Shown: positions 1 through 8,907 of the stretch, in pieces
How the letters are laid out: every line of letters starts with the position of its first letter
Position numbering within the stretch: position 1 is the stretch's first letter
Assembly: GCF_014192335.1 (NCBI RefSeq)
Contig: NZ_JACHXU010000010.1
Coordinates: 37,718 to 101,717 of the forward strand
Direction of reading: 5' to 3'
Length of the DNA stretch: 64,000 nucleotides
Source: Aporhodopirellula rubra
GTDB taxonomy: Bacteria; Planctomycetota; Planctomycetia; Pirellulales; Pirellulaceae
Notes under the pieces: generated by a model
What the model saw: only the letters and a program-made list of their open reading frames with translations
Databases searched by the model: none
Told to the model about the DNA's origin: nothing
Translations under genes and position numbers: made by a program

Positions 1-1613
1 ATGTCGGCAACTACGAAGTAAGACTCGCCAGGAAAGGCGATCGCGCGGCGCAGCGTACCGCCGTCCGGATACGGTGCCTCTTTCTCCTCGAAGTCAAAAA
101 AACTGGTGTTGATTCGGTAGCGAGACACTGGCGTGACATTTTCGGCAACATCGACGGGTGCCTTGCCGTTCAAGGTGACAACGTTGTGGGCTTCCGCCTG
201 GTTGTACCACTCGGTGCGGATCTTTTCGCCATAGCTCTTTCGACTGTATCCGGCGTCGCAAGCCATCATTTGATTTTCGGCGGAGATGATAAAGCTGAGG
301 TGTTCGGCATGCTGGTGGTTGTCCGCCTCCGCCACGCCCTGGAACAGCAAGAAACGTCCCGACGGGTCGCTGGTCTTCCAAGTGTTGCGGAACATGCTTT
401 GGCCGCCGTCGAGAAAAATCGTCGGCGAGACATCCGGCGGCGTGGATTTGATTGACGGGTCGTAGGTGAGATATTCGTCCAGTGGCAGTGTGTAGTCCCA
501 TGATGCGCCGGTGTAGTTGAAACCGGTTTTCTGGACCGCGGCATCGAAGGGCTTCATGTCGGTCGTGTTCCATGCCCACATCATCACTTCGGCGAGTGGT
601 GCGGAGCTGTGTAGGAAGGTGGGGCTGTTCTTGTACATTGACGCCGCCATGTGCGCCGGGAACGGACGGATGAACGAGTCTTCAATATTCGGCAGCCAGC
701 CGTTACCGTTCCGCACGCCCACGCCCCATTCCATCAACGGCTGAAATTCGTCGAATTGATTGACGCCCGAAACATTGTGGTAGTGGATCATGAATGGCAG
801 GAAGTTCACCCAACTGAAGACCATGTATTGAGAGCCCTCGCGGTAGATTCCATCGGCACTAAAAAAGTAGCGGGTGTTGTCGTTGCCTGCCGCCAACGCG
901 ACACCGAGCCAACTGTAGGCGTCTTTCTCGTCGCACAACGCCAGTGCTGCCGATCCGAGACCCCAGGCGGGTTTCGAGAGATGGTTATGCGGACGTGGGG
1001 TCCAGTGATAGATGTTTCTGCCCATCCAATCGGCCTGCTTGATTAGCCGCTGGCGGATCGCGTGATCCTGTTCGGCCGTCAGGTACGGCTGGACCCAATC
1101 GTAGGCGGATACGTAGTTCTGCAACCAAGAGCCCAGATAGATCTCGTCGGTTGGGCCCCCTTTGCTTTTGGGATCAAACAAATAGATCGGTCCGTCATAG
1201 GCTCGCTGCAACGATGCGGTCGTGCGATCAATCCACTTTTGTTTCTCTGCCCCATCGTCGGTCATCCAAATCATGAAGCCACTGTATTTGGCGATCATGG
1301 ACATGAAGCCGTAGTATTGATGGATCGGATTCTTTTCGTCATTTGCAGACGGAACCGGCAAGAGATCCATCGTCAGATATTCGCTTTCGACGACTTGTTT
1401 CCAAAGTCGTGAAGCCTGCTCGTCCTGATCCTTTTTGCCTCGCATTGCCGCCGCATCCTCCGCACTGAACCAGAGCGATGGGTGCGTCTCGTTCGCGGGA
1501 AGTTGGGGAACCGAATTGCAAGTGAAGCCGTTGTAGGATTCGTAGTTGGCCAGTTCAACGGCGTGTGCCGTGGCTGCCGTAAACAGGCCAGCGATTAAGA
1601 TGAGTGTCTTCAT
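1..1613 (-). CDS. Heparinase II/III-family polysaccharide lyase (partial, C-terminus beyond window)
   Basis: The reading frame is open from an ATG at 1613 to the window edge, so the C-terminus is missing. It begins with a short secretion signal (MKTLILIAGLFTAATAHA). The N-terminal half resembles the alpha/alpha toroid of heparinase II/III and PL17-type oligoalginate lyases. The later part contains the typical beta-sandwich stretch DNHQHAEHLSFII followed by the YNQAEAHNVVTLNG region. Such enzymes beta-eliminate uronate-containing polysaccharides or oligosaccharides in the periplasm. The ATG overlaps the TGA of the upstream SDR gene by four bases (ATGA), so it is the distal gene of the leftward operon. 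With the PL7 enzyme at 11077 an exo-acting oligoalginate lyase is the natural guess, but the exact PL family and substrate are inference. Confidence 0.8.
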   Translation of the reverse strand, partial: MKTLILIAGLFTAATAHAVELANYESYNGFTCNSVPQLPANETHPSLWFSAEDAAAMRGKKDQDEQASRLWKQVVESEYLTMDLLPVPSANDEKNPIHQYYGFMSMIAKYSGFMIWMTDDGAEKQKWIDRTTASLQRAYDGPIYLFDPKSKGGPTDEIYLGSWLQNYVSAYDWVQPYLTAEQDHAIRQRLIKQADWMGRNIYHWTPRPHNHLSKPAWGLGSAALALCDEKDAYSWLGVALAAGNDNTRYFFSADGIYREGSQYMVFSWVNFLPFMIHYHNVSGVNQFDEFQPLMEWGVGVRNGNGWLPNIEDSFIRPFPAHMAASMYKNSPTFLHSSAPLAEVMMWAWNTTDMKPFDAAVQKTGFNYTGASWDYTLPLDEYLTYDPSIKSTPPDVSPTIFLDGGQSMFRNTWKTSDPSGRFLLFQGVAEADNHQHAEHLSFIISAENQMMACDAGYSRKSYGEKIRTEWYNQAEAHNVVTLNGKAPVDVAENVTPVSRYRINTSFFDFEEKEAPYPDGGTLRRAIAFPGESYFVVAD

Positions 1614-2365
1614 GCGCAATAAACTCCACCGTTAATGTCAAGTGTCGCTCCGGTTACGAAACCGTCAAACTGCTCGGCCAGAAAGACCGCTGCATGAGCA
1701 ACATCGTTGGGATTGCCCGCTCGTCCGATCGGAATCTGAGCGATGGTGGCATCGGCTGATTCCTTCGTCGTGTGGGTGTTATGAAAGCTTGTTTCCAAAA
1801 TGAGACCCGGCGCCAGTGCGTTGACACGGATACCGTCGGGGCCGAGTTCGTTGGACAAGGCACGCGTCATCGTCAGTACCGCGCCTTTGGCGGTAGAGTA
1901 GACCAGCGATCCGGCATGACCGCCTTTGCGGCCCGCCAGCGACGCGAGATTGACAATACTTGCGCTGTTGGCTTCACGCAGCGCTGGTGCGGCAAACTTG
2001 GTCACGTTGATCATCGAGGTGACGTTGACGTCGATGACCGACTGCCAAAAATCCATGTCGACCTCATCGAGGCCGCGCCGCCCGATTAGCGATCCGGCGT
2101 TGTTGATGAGAATCTCGAGTCCTCCCAACGCTTCGACCGCGTTCTCGACCATCTGTTTCGCCTGTGCCGGATCCGTTAGATCGGCTTGGATTGCTTCGAC
2201 CCGGTCACCGTATTCGGCTTTGAGTTCATTGGCTGCGTCGGCTGATGAAAAATAATGGACGACGACCTTGCAGCCTGCGTCTAAGAGTGCACGACTGATC
2301 GCCAATCCGATTCCCTGGACGCCGGCGGTGACCAACGCACGTTTTCCGTTCAGTTTTTCGTTAAT
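1610..2365 (-). CDS. SDR family NAD(P)-dependent oxidoreductase
   Basis: This is a classical short-chain dehydrogenase of about 250 residues. The nucleotide-binding motif is TAGVQGIG, then come NNAG and the catalytic Ser and YSTAK (YxxxK). In uronate catabolic loci such SDRs reduce 4-deoxy-hexuronates (DEH) or related keto-sugars, which is the likely role here. The start is unusual. TTG at 2335 would remove the first beta strand, but the frame extends upstream through INEKLNGKRALVTAG. An ATT at 2365 has an AAGGAA ribosome binding site about eight bases before it, inside the 3' end of the symporter gene, and a CTG at 2353 is another option. The coding region overlaps the symporter upstream and the lyase downstream, which implies translational coupling. 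Confidence 0.88.
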   Translation of the reverse strand: MNEKLNGKRALVTAGVQGIGLAISRALLDAGCKVVVHYFSSADAANELKAEYGDRVEAIQADLTDPAQAKQMVENAVEALGGLEILINNAGSLIGRRGLDEVDMDFWQSVIDVNVTSMINVTKFAAPALREANSASIVNLASLAGRKGGHAGSLVYSTAKGAVLTMTRALSNELGPDGIRVNALAPGLILETSFHNTHTTKESADATIAQIPIGRAGNPNDVAHAAVFLAEQFDGFVTGATLDINGGVYCA

Positions 2366-4113
2366 GGTTTGGTTCCTTTTCTAGATGCTCGGTGAAGTAA
2401 GAAGCCCACGCCGCCGATCAGGCCACCGCAGAACAGGAAGGCAATGCGCCCGCTCGGTAGATTGGGGACGAACGCCATCAGGCTGACAAAGCCTCCGTAG
2501 ATATAGCAAAGAACGCTCAAGGTCTTTGACTGCACGTGGTCTTTGGCTTCACCGACTTCTTTTGCAAAGTCAATCGGAGTCCGCATCGCGGTGAAGAAGT
2601 TGTCCACTCGTTCGCGGTGTTCCGGACTGGACATGTTGTTGAACAGCGATGTGAACAAGAACCAGACGGAGCAAACTACCACGTTGGCGAGTATGCCGAA
2701 GAAGTAAAAGTAATCATTTAACTCGCGGGGACTCAGTTCACCGTCGAACCCGAACGCTTCGCCGAACCACACGGGGTCGATCAAGTACTTGATTACGAGC
2801 GATACGGTCAGTCCGATGAGGACCGTGCTCCAACCAGACCAGGATGGCGTGTTCTTGACAATCATGCCCCACAACAACGGCATCACGTACGGTATGGCAA
2901 TCAATCCGCTGAACAACAGCATCACATTGAAGAGATCCAAATCCTTTAATTGGCTGATGAAAATCGCAATCAGGATGATCAACACACCGAACACGGTGGA
3001 TGCTACGCGTCCGGCTAAAAGAAGATGCGTTGGTGAAGTGTTGGGACGCACCCGCTGATAGAAACTTCGAACGAAGATGCCTGCATTGCGATTGAGCCCA
3101 CTGTCCATTGATGAAATGGTCGCCGCGAATAAGCCGCAAACGAGTAGGCCCATCATTCCCACCGGCAGCACTTTCATTGCTGCAAAGATGTAGGAGGCTT
3201 CGGCAGGGTTTTTGAGCATCGGGAATTCAACCGATAGATCGGGGCTCAGCACACGGGCGGCCATCGGCGGGATGAACCAGATGATCGGGCCGACCAGCAT
3301 CAATCCGGACGCAAGTAGTGCCGCCTTGCGAGATTGGTGTTCATCCTTGACGCCCAGGTAGCGATAGGAGTCCTGCATGTTGTTGATGATCACAAACTGT
3401 TTCACGAACGTTGCAATAATCCAAAACCAAATGATCTGCGGACGGGCTACTTCAGTCCAGTTGAAGTGATGGGTTGGCACCTTTTCGATCAGGCCAGAAA
3501 AGCCGCCAATGTCGGCGTGGCCCAGAACCATGAACGCCGTCACGATGGACACTGCCATCAAGATCAACAACTGCACGAAGTCACCGGCGCAGATGGCCCA
3601 TGAACCACCAGCCACCGACAACACAATGACCACGATCCCGACGACCCAGATTGTTTGCGTCATATCAAACCCGAACACTGCCGTCGAAAACACGGCCAGT
3701 CCGTTCAACCAGATGGCGGCGTAGACCAGACTCATTGGAATTTGAAGCCAAGTAAAGACCTGTTCGTTGACTGCACCAAATCGTTCGCGAACGGCTTCGA
3801 TCGGCGACACGATTCGCATGCGGCGGAAACGCGGGGCAAACCAGACGTAGTTGCAGAAAAATCCGACCGCGTTGGCGAAGAAAATCAACGCGACGAGTGT
3901 GCCGTCTTGATAGGCCTTGCTCGCGGCCCCGGTAAAGGTCCACGCGCTGAACTGTGTCATGAATGCCGATGCCCCGACCATCCACCACAACATTTGCCCG
4001 CCACCGCGGAAAAAGTCGCTGTCGTTTTTGCTGTATCGCTTGAAGATCGGTCCAAGCGAAAGCATGAACAGGAAAAAGAAAGCGATCACGACGTAGTCGT
4101 AAATGGTGAGCAT
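2350..4113 (-). CDS. Sodium:solute symporter (SSS family)
   Basis: This 587-residue multi-pass inner membrane protein opens with LTIYDYVVIAFFFLFML and continues with about 13-14 hydrophobic helices. The GASAFMTQFSAWTFTGAA stretch after helix 1 is typical of SSS transporters, which couple sugar or acid uptake to Na+. The ATG at 4113 was chosen because AGGAAA lies six bases upstream; the longer frame to 4140 adds only MRSSQQETL. It sits in the leftward run between the isomerase-like gene and the SDR. Members of this family import unsaturated uronates in alginate and pectin users, so it is the probable uptake system for the lyase products. The substrate is inferred from context. Confidence 0.88.
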   Translation of the reverse strand: MLTIYDYVVIAFFFLFMLSLGPIFKRYSKNDSDFFRGGGQMLWWMVGASAFMTQFSAWTFTGAASKAYQDGTLVALIFFANAVGFFCNYVWFAPRFRRMRIVSPIEAVRERFGAVNEQVFTWLQIPMSLVYAAIWLNGLAVFSTAVFGFDMTQTIWVVGIVVIVLSVAGGSWAICAGDFVQLLILMAVSIVTAFMVLGHADIGGFSGLIEKVPTHHFNWTEVARPQIIWFWIIATFVKQFVIINNMQDSYRYLGVKDEHQSRKAALLASGLMLVGPIIWFIPPMAARVLSPDLSVEFPMLKNPAEASYIFAAMKVLPVGMMGLLVCGLFAATISSMDSGLNRNAGIFVRSFYQRVRPNTSPTHLLLAGRVASTVFGVLIILIAIFISQLKDLDLFNVMLLFSGLIAIPYVMPLLWGMIVKNTPSWSGWSTVLIGLTVSLVIKYLIDPVWFGEAFGFDGELSPRELNDYFYFFGILANVVVCSVWFLFTSLFNNMSSPEHRERVDNFFTAMRTPIDFAKEVGEAKDHVQSKTLSVLCYIYGGFVSLMAFVPNLPSGRIAFLFCGGLIGGVGFLLHRASRKGTKPLTKN

Positions 4114-4183
4114 GAGTGTTTCCTGTTGTGATGATCTCACCAGCGGAACGTAGCGAAGGGCATCTGGACTTTCGTCGAGCGGG

Positions 4184-5329
4184 TCAGTCGGTGCTCTCGA
4201 CGTGGGCCTCGGCGTCGGAGTTAGTCGAGACTCTTCTCACAGGCGGTTGGGCCAGCAAAAACGACCATTCACCTTCGCGGGATGACTCTGACGAAACGTG
4301 CGGCGTGGAAGCTGCTGTCCAATTCCAATTGTTGGCCGCACCGGGTAGCAACCAGGTTTCACCGGCAGCAATCGATACTCCGTCCAGCTCTCCCGAGCCG
4401 GCCAGCATGATCAAGACCATCGGTTCACCGCCGGCAAAATTGGCAGCGCCGCAGCCCGATAGACGCCGCAGACGGAAAAACTCTTGATGCTTCGAATCGA
4501 TGATCCGCTCTTCCGTGAACGCATCGGTTTTCCTCACCACATGCGGAGCCTGAATCATCGTGTTAGCGACCGACTCGAGCGAATGCTCGCGGTAGTCAAA
4601 GACAGGCAGCACGTCGTCCAGTTCCAGTCCCATGAACCGTGCGTTGTGTTCGAGGACGTGTCCCCCTGCGCTGAACTCGCAACGCACGACCCAATCGGTC
4701 GGCTCCTGCAGTTCGATCATGAAGATGCCGTCGCCGATCGCGTGCGGCGTCCCCGAGGGCACCATCAGACAGTCGCCCGGTTTGACAGGAAACTTTTCAA
4801 AACAGGCACGCATGCCGTTGAGGTCTTGCTCACGCACCATGTTCGCCCACTCTTGCTGAGTCGGCGGATGTTGGAAGCCGAGGTAGACATAGGCATCGTC
4901 GCCACGGGTCGAGAGAATGTACCAACACTCGGTCTTGCCCGCGTTGCCTCCGAAACGTTGCTTTACAAACTCGCGATTCGGGTGTGCTTGCAGATGCAGG
5001 CGGACGCCCGCGTCGAGCAGTTTGATTAAGACACCGATCTGCCCGGATTCCTCCACGGGAGGCGTTTGTTTTCCCCAGAACCATTCCGGCTGCGATGCGA
5101 TCAGGTCGTTCAGTGCCATATCGCGGCCGTCGACGGTCACATGTGAAACGCCTTCGTCTGCACGTTGTAGGTTGTCGCCGTTACGTGCCCGTGAGGTTGA
5201 GGCGAGCCAATCCTCAGGGAAATGGTCATCGTCGCCGGACTCTTCTTTACGAAAGGCACGCAGTTGCGAACCTCCCAAATAGCTTCGCCATGCGTAGTTC
5301 GGTTTCAGTTGGATCGGTGAACTATTCAA
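4184..5329 (-). CDS. Type I phosphomannose isomerase-like protein (cupin)
   Basis: This 381-residue protein has the zinc-site signatures of class I mannose-6-phosphate isomerase: LHLQAHPN (Gln and His ligands), KTECWYIL (Glu ligand) and GTPHAIGDG near residue 200. It ends in a cupin-like C-terminal domain. The family interconverts mannose-6-P and fructose-6-P. In this sugar-acid locus it may act on another aldose, so the exact substrate is uncertain. The start is TTG at 5329, overlapping the stop region of the DUF2264 gene by eight bases. About 70 bases separate it from the downstream symporter gene, and all lie in one leftward transcription unit. Confidence 0.82.
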   Translation of the reverse strand: MNSSPIQLKPNYAWRSYLGGSQLRAFRKEESGDDDHFPEDWLASTSRARNGDNLQRADEGVSHVTVDGRDMALNDLIASQPEWFWGKQTPPVEESGQIGVLIKLLDAGVRLHLQAHPNREFVKQRFGGNAGKTECWYILSTRGDDAYVYLGFQHPPTQQEWANMVREQDLNGMRACFEKFPVKPGDCLMVPSGTPHAIGDGIFMIELQEPTDWVVRCEFSAGGHVLEHNARFMGLELDDVLPVFDYREHSLESVANTMIQAPHVVRKTDAFTEERIIDSKHQEFFRLRRLSGCGAANFAGGEPMVLIMLAGSGELDGVSIAAGETWLLPGAANNWNWTAASTPHVSSESSREGEWSFLLAQPPVRRVSTNSDAEAHVESTD

Positions 5330-7133
5330 AGGACACTTCCCATTCCGAACCGTCGTCCGCTTTCAAAACAACTCCGGATTCATCGAGCGATACCGTGTTC
5401 CAATTTCCCGGCGTTCCCTTCCCGCAATAGGCAAGACAAATCAGGGTTGCCTCTCCGTTAACGTTGCAGGTCATGATCGGATACTCACTGCACTCTGACA
5501 TGATGTGCGTGCGATCGGCGCCGTCATGGCGAACGGTATCGGATGTCTCCCAACCGCAGACGTTTTGCAGCTTCGTCGAATAGGCACCGTTTTCATGGGC
5601 GTCGGTACTGACAGGCAAACTGTGCCCGCCGACCGTCAATTTTGCGGGCTGGAGAGCATTGATTCTGTGCAACTGCAACTGCCAGCCGCCTTTCCACCAG
5701 ACATGCGTTTCGACTTGCACCGAGAAGTGAGCGACTTTGTGACCCAGCACATAAACCATTGCACTTTCGTCTGCGGTGCACTTCAGCATATGCGTGCTAT
5801 GGCGGCCGTAGACGGTGCCGTCTTCTGATTCGGCCGTTAATGCCGCATCACGCGGAAACTCACCGGACGCCGATTCGACTTCCAGACCGACGCCGGTTCG
5901 GTAACTCGTTTTGCCCCATTTGTACGTTCCAAATCGGGTGTTGCCGGGATTGATCCCTGACTCGGAGTTGTGCAATTCGATATCACCGTCGACTGAGCGG
6001 ACAACCATTCCGGCTGCGGGGATGGGGCGAACAAAATCGTCACCCTCAGACGGCAACGGTTGTGCAGGTGCTGTCCAGAACGGATCGCTCGGGTCAATCA
6101 ACAGCGGCGAGAACGCCTTGGCGGCCCAATACGGCGAGCCTGCACACGAATAGACTTCCGCCATCAACGGAAACTCGTCCGTCCAACCAAGGCTCAGCGG
6201 TTGGTCTTCCGGTAATCGGCTTACGAAGAACTCGACGTTCTTCATGAACACGGCGCGGCTCAGCCCGGGATCAATCGCGCTAACGCCGCAGTAGTGTGCC
6301 AGTCCAAAAGGCGCCGACGCGTTGAAGCGATAGACCATCGAACGTCCGAACGGAACATTCTCGCCGGACGCCGCAAAGAAATGCACGTAGTCTTTCAAGA
6401 ACGGAACCGCATAGTCACGCCAACGCTGGGCACGATCCGGATCCATGTCGCCGTACAGTTTGCCCCACCAGAGACCGTAGAAGTGCCATGCATACGCGTT
6501 GTAGATGTCCACGGTTTCGTTCATCCCGTCGATAAACCAACCGTCTTTGAGATACATGCTCTCGAGAGTGTCCATCCAACGCAGCAGCAACTCTTGGTCG
6601 CCGGGCGAGCCCGCTCCTTCGCTGACCATGAAGCTCAGCGGCAAGACCCCGAAGAAGAGATGGTTATTGCGATGAAATCCGCAGCCGCGTGCTGTTCGCA
6701 TCCAGCGTAGGACTTGGTGCTTGTCTGTATCGGAAAGCGGAGTCCAGAGATGGTCGCGTGCGATTTCCAGTGCGATGACCAGTGCGCCCATTTCGACGCA
6801 GTGTTGATGGTAATTGGTAACCGGTCCCCAGTATTCATCGGCCGAAGGATCGGTTCCCGCAACCAGTCCCTCTCGGAACCACTTGGCAACTTCGTCTCGC
6901 GTGAACCCCTCCGTTTCACCGCCCCCGCCTTTGGCTGCCAACCAATGGGAAGCCAGCAAACAGGGCCGAGCAAACGATTCGAGCACATCGGCTAGCTCGC
7001 CATGGTCGCTGGCCGGGCCTTCCAATGGGATGGACGCCGCGCCGGGCTTCATGCATTTTACCAAGGGCGCCAACAGCTTTTCCGCGATCGCCAGAGAACG
7101 CTCGTAATTGGATGGTTCCGTCGTCAACGTCAT
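5322..7133 (-). CDS. DUF2264 domain-containing protein
   Basis: The frame contains a 603-residue protein with the DUF2264 pattern: WFREGLVAGTDP, then WGPVTNYHQHCVEMGALVIAL, and GFHRNNHLFFGVLPL, in an all-helical N-terminal region followed by a beta-rich C-terminal half. No signal peptide is evident. DUF2264 proteins occur in polysaccharide utilisation loci and are suspected carbohydrate-active enzymes with an alpha/alpha toroid, but no biochemical role can be read from sequence. The ATG at 7133 (MTLTTEPSNYERS) was preferred to the TTG at 7169. It is the first gene of the leftward operon, divergent from the GH88 gene. Confidence 0.82.
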   Translation of the reverse strand: MTLTTEPSNYERSLAIAEKLLAPLVKCMKPGAASIPLEGPASDHGELADVLESFARPCLLASHWLAAKGGGGETEGFTRDEVAKWFREGLVAGTDPSADEYWGPVTNYHQHCVEMGALVIALEIARDHLWTPLSDTDKHQVLRWMRTARGCGFHRNNHLFFGVLPLSFMVSEGAGSPGDQELLLRWMDTLESMYLKDGWFIDGMNETVDIYNAYAWHFYGLWWGKLYGDMDPDRAQRWRDYAVPFLKDYVHFFAASGENVPFGRSMVYRFNASAPFGLAHYCGVSAIDPGLSRAVFMKNVEFFVSRLPEDQPLSLGWTDEFPLMAEVYSCAGSPYWAAKAFSPLLIDPSDPFWTAPAQPLPSEGDDFVRPIPAAGMVVRSVDGDIELHNSESGINPGNTRFGTYKWGKTSYRTGVGLEVESASGEFPRDAALTAESEDGTVYGRHSTHMLKCTADESAMVYVLGHKVAHFSVQVETHVWWKGGWQLQLHRINALQPAKLTVGGHSLPVSTDAHENGAYSTKLQNVCGWETSDTVRHDGADRTHIMSECSEYPIMTCNVNGEATLICLAYCGKGTPGNWNTVSLDESGVVLKADDGSEWEVSFE

Positions 7134-7434
7134 GTTGTGATTTCGCGGGTGGATGTCGATCGCGGGCAATGTCGTGATCTTCCGAATCGTGGTCGTCAGG
7201 ATACAAAACGCCGGCAGGGCCTTGGCGTGTAATAATTATTAGATTATGATGGTAGAGGTAGGGGTTGGCAAGAGGGTGCTTGCCAACATTTTCAAAAACG
7301 ATCCCCCGGCGATTTGCAAGAGCGGTTAAATGAAACCCCTACCGTCGGCTATGCTCTTGTCCATTGGCCCATTAGATCATTTCTATAGAACTGCGGGCTA
7401 GGAAAACGTCACCCCCTGCATGAGGTAGCAATTT
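7134..7434. promoter_or_regulatory. Divergent promoter region with several dyad symmetries
   Basis: This stretch separates the leftward DUF2264 operon from the rightward GH88 gene and is the obvious control region of the locus. It holds a perfect 12-base palindrome TAATAATTATTA at 7230-7241 and a perfect dyad of 9-base arms (GTTGGCAAG / CTTGCCAAC) at 7264-7272 and 7279-7287. A second dyad has 10-base arms (GGTAGGGGTT / AACCCCTACC) at 7257-7266 and 7334-7343, and TTCTATAGAA lies at 7381-7390. No -35/-10 pair is assigned with confidence. The dyads are seen directly; their role as operators is inference. Confidence 0.6.
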
Positions 7435-8787
7435 ATGAAACCGGATCCTTCCCTGACGACCAACGATTTACTGCCGAGCCTCGAGCGGTTCTGGGCGGTT
7501 TCCGCGCAGAAAATCGAACTGCTCAACCGAGAGTACGACGACTCGCAGGGATCGCCTGTTTTCACTGTCGCCGGCAAATACACCACTCGCGGGTGGACCG
7601 AATGGACTCAAGGATTCCAGTATGGATCGGAAATCCTTCAATTCGATGCGACCGGCGATGAGACTTTCCTCGAGATGGGGAAGCGAAACACGGTCAAGAA
7701 GATGGCACCGCACATTACCCATTTCGGTGTTCACGATCATGGGTTCAACAATGTCAGCACCTACGGCAACTTGCTGCGACTGATGAACGAGGGGCGGATT
7801 CCCGAAAACGAATGGGAACGTAATTTCTATGTGATGGCGCTGCAGGCTTCTAGCGCCGTGCAGGCCAAGCGTTGGACGGATCTGCCTTCGGGCGGGTACA
7901 TCTATTCGTTCAACGGACCGCACTCGCTGTTCGCCGACACGATCCGTTCGCTGCGCGTCCTGGCGGTGGGGCACCAGTTGGGGCATTCCATCATGGGTGA
8001 GAACGATAAGAAGACCAGTCTTCTCGAGCGGTTGGTTCAGCACGCCAAAACGACCGCCGACTATGCGGTTTACTACGGCGAGGGCCGTGACTTCTACGAC
8101 ACGTGGGGCCGCACGGCACATGAAAGCATCTTTAATCTAAACGACGGCAACTACCGCTGTCCCAACTCTCAGCAAGGCTTTTCGCCGTTCACGACGTGGA
8201 CGCGTGGGCTGGCGTGGATCATGGTCGGTGCACCGGAGCAATTGGAATTTTTGAAGACGATCGATGACGCCGAACTGGAACCGCTCGGCGGACGCGACGC
8301 GATCGAAGCGTTCCTGGTGAAAATGGCCAAGGCGACGTGTGACTTTTACATTGAAAACACGGCGACCGATGGCATCCCTTATTGGGACACCGGGGCGCTC
8401 AATACGCACAAGCTCGGCGAAGACGTCTACCAACGTGAATCCGATCCGTTTAACGATGCCGAACCGGTGGACTCATCGGCGGCGGCCATCGGCGCTCAGG
8501 GCCTGCTCCGACTCGGTAAATACCTCGATGATCCCAAATACACGCAGGCCGGTCTGACCGTGATGAAGACCCTGCTCAGCGACAAATACCTGAGCCTCGA
8601 TCCATCGCACCAGGGCCTTATTCTGCATTCGGTCTATCACCGCCCCAACGGATGGGACCACATCCCGGAAGGTCAGTCCGTGCCATGTGGCGAATCGTGC
8701 ATGTGGGGTGACTACCACGCTCGCGAAACGGCGCTCTACATCCAGCGACTCGCCAACGACGACCCGTATTATAAGTTCTATCTGTGA
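7435..8787 (+). CDS. Glycoside hydrolase family 88-type unsaturated glucuronyl hydrolase
   Basis: This 450-residue cytoplasmic protein, without a signal peptide, looks like an (alpha/alpha)6-barrel GH88 enzyme. VHDHGFNN contains an Asp (residue 101) at the place of the known GH88 catalytic Asp. FADTIRSLRVL carries the second conserved Asp (168). TWTRGLAWIM and DSSAAAIGAQGLL are further family landmarks. GH88 enzymes hydrate the 4,5-double bond of unsaturated hexuronic acid at the end of lyase-made oligosaccharides, releasing a 4-deoxy-5-keto sugar. GAGG starts about nine bases before the ATG at 7435. It opens the rightward run of the locus and fits downstream of the polysaccharide lyases. Confidence 0.8.
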   Translation: MKPDPSLTTNDLLPSLERFWAVSAQKIELLNREYDDSQGSPVFTVAGKYTTRGWTEWTQGFQYGSEILQFDATGDETFLEMGKRNTVKKMAPHITHFGVHDHGFNNVSTYGNLLRLMNEGRIPENEWERNFYVMALQASSAVQAKRWTDLPSGGYIYSFNGPHSLFADTIRSLRVLAVGHQLGHSIMGENDKKTSLLERLVQHAKTTADYAVYYGEGRDFYDTWGRTAHESIFNLNDGNYRCPNSQQGFSPFTTWTRGLAWIMVGAPEQLEFLKTIDDAELEPLGGRDAIEAFLVKMAKATCDFYIENTATDGIPYWDTGALNTHKLGEDVYQRESDPFNDAEPVDSSAAAIGAQGLLRLGKYLDDPKYTQAGLTVMKTLLSDKYLSLDPSHQGLILHSVYHRPNGWDHIPEGQSVPCGESCMWGDYHARETALYIQRLANDDPYYKFYL

Positions 8788-8907
8788 TGCAGTCGAACTC
8801 GCCAAGCGTTCCCTGTCACGCCTGGATTGCTGGGTAGCCTGACGACTTTCGTAGCGTCGTGTTTCAAATGACACCATCAACTTACAACAACCAAACTGGA
8901 TTGCAGG

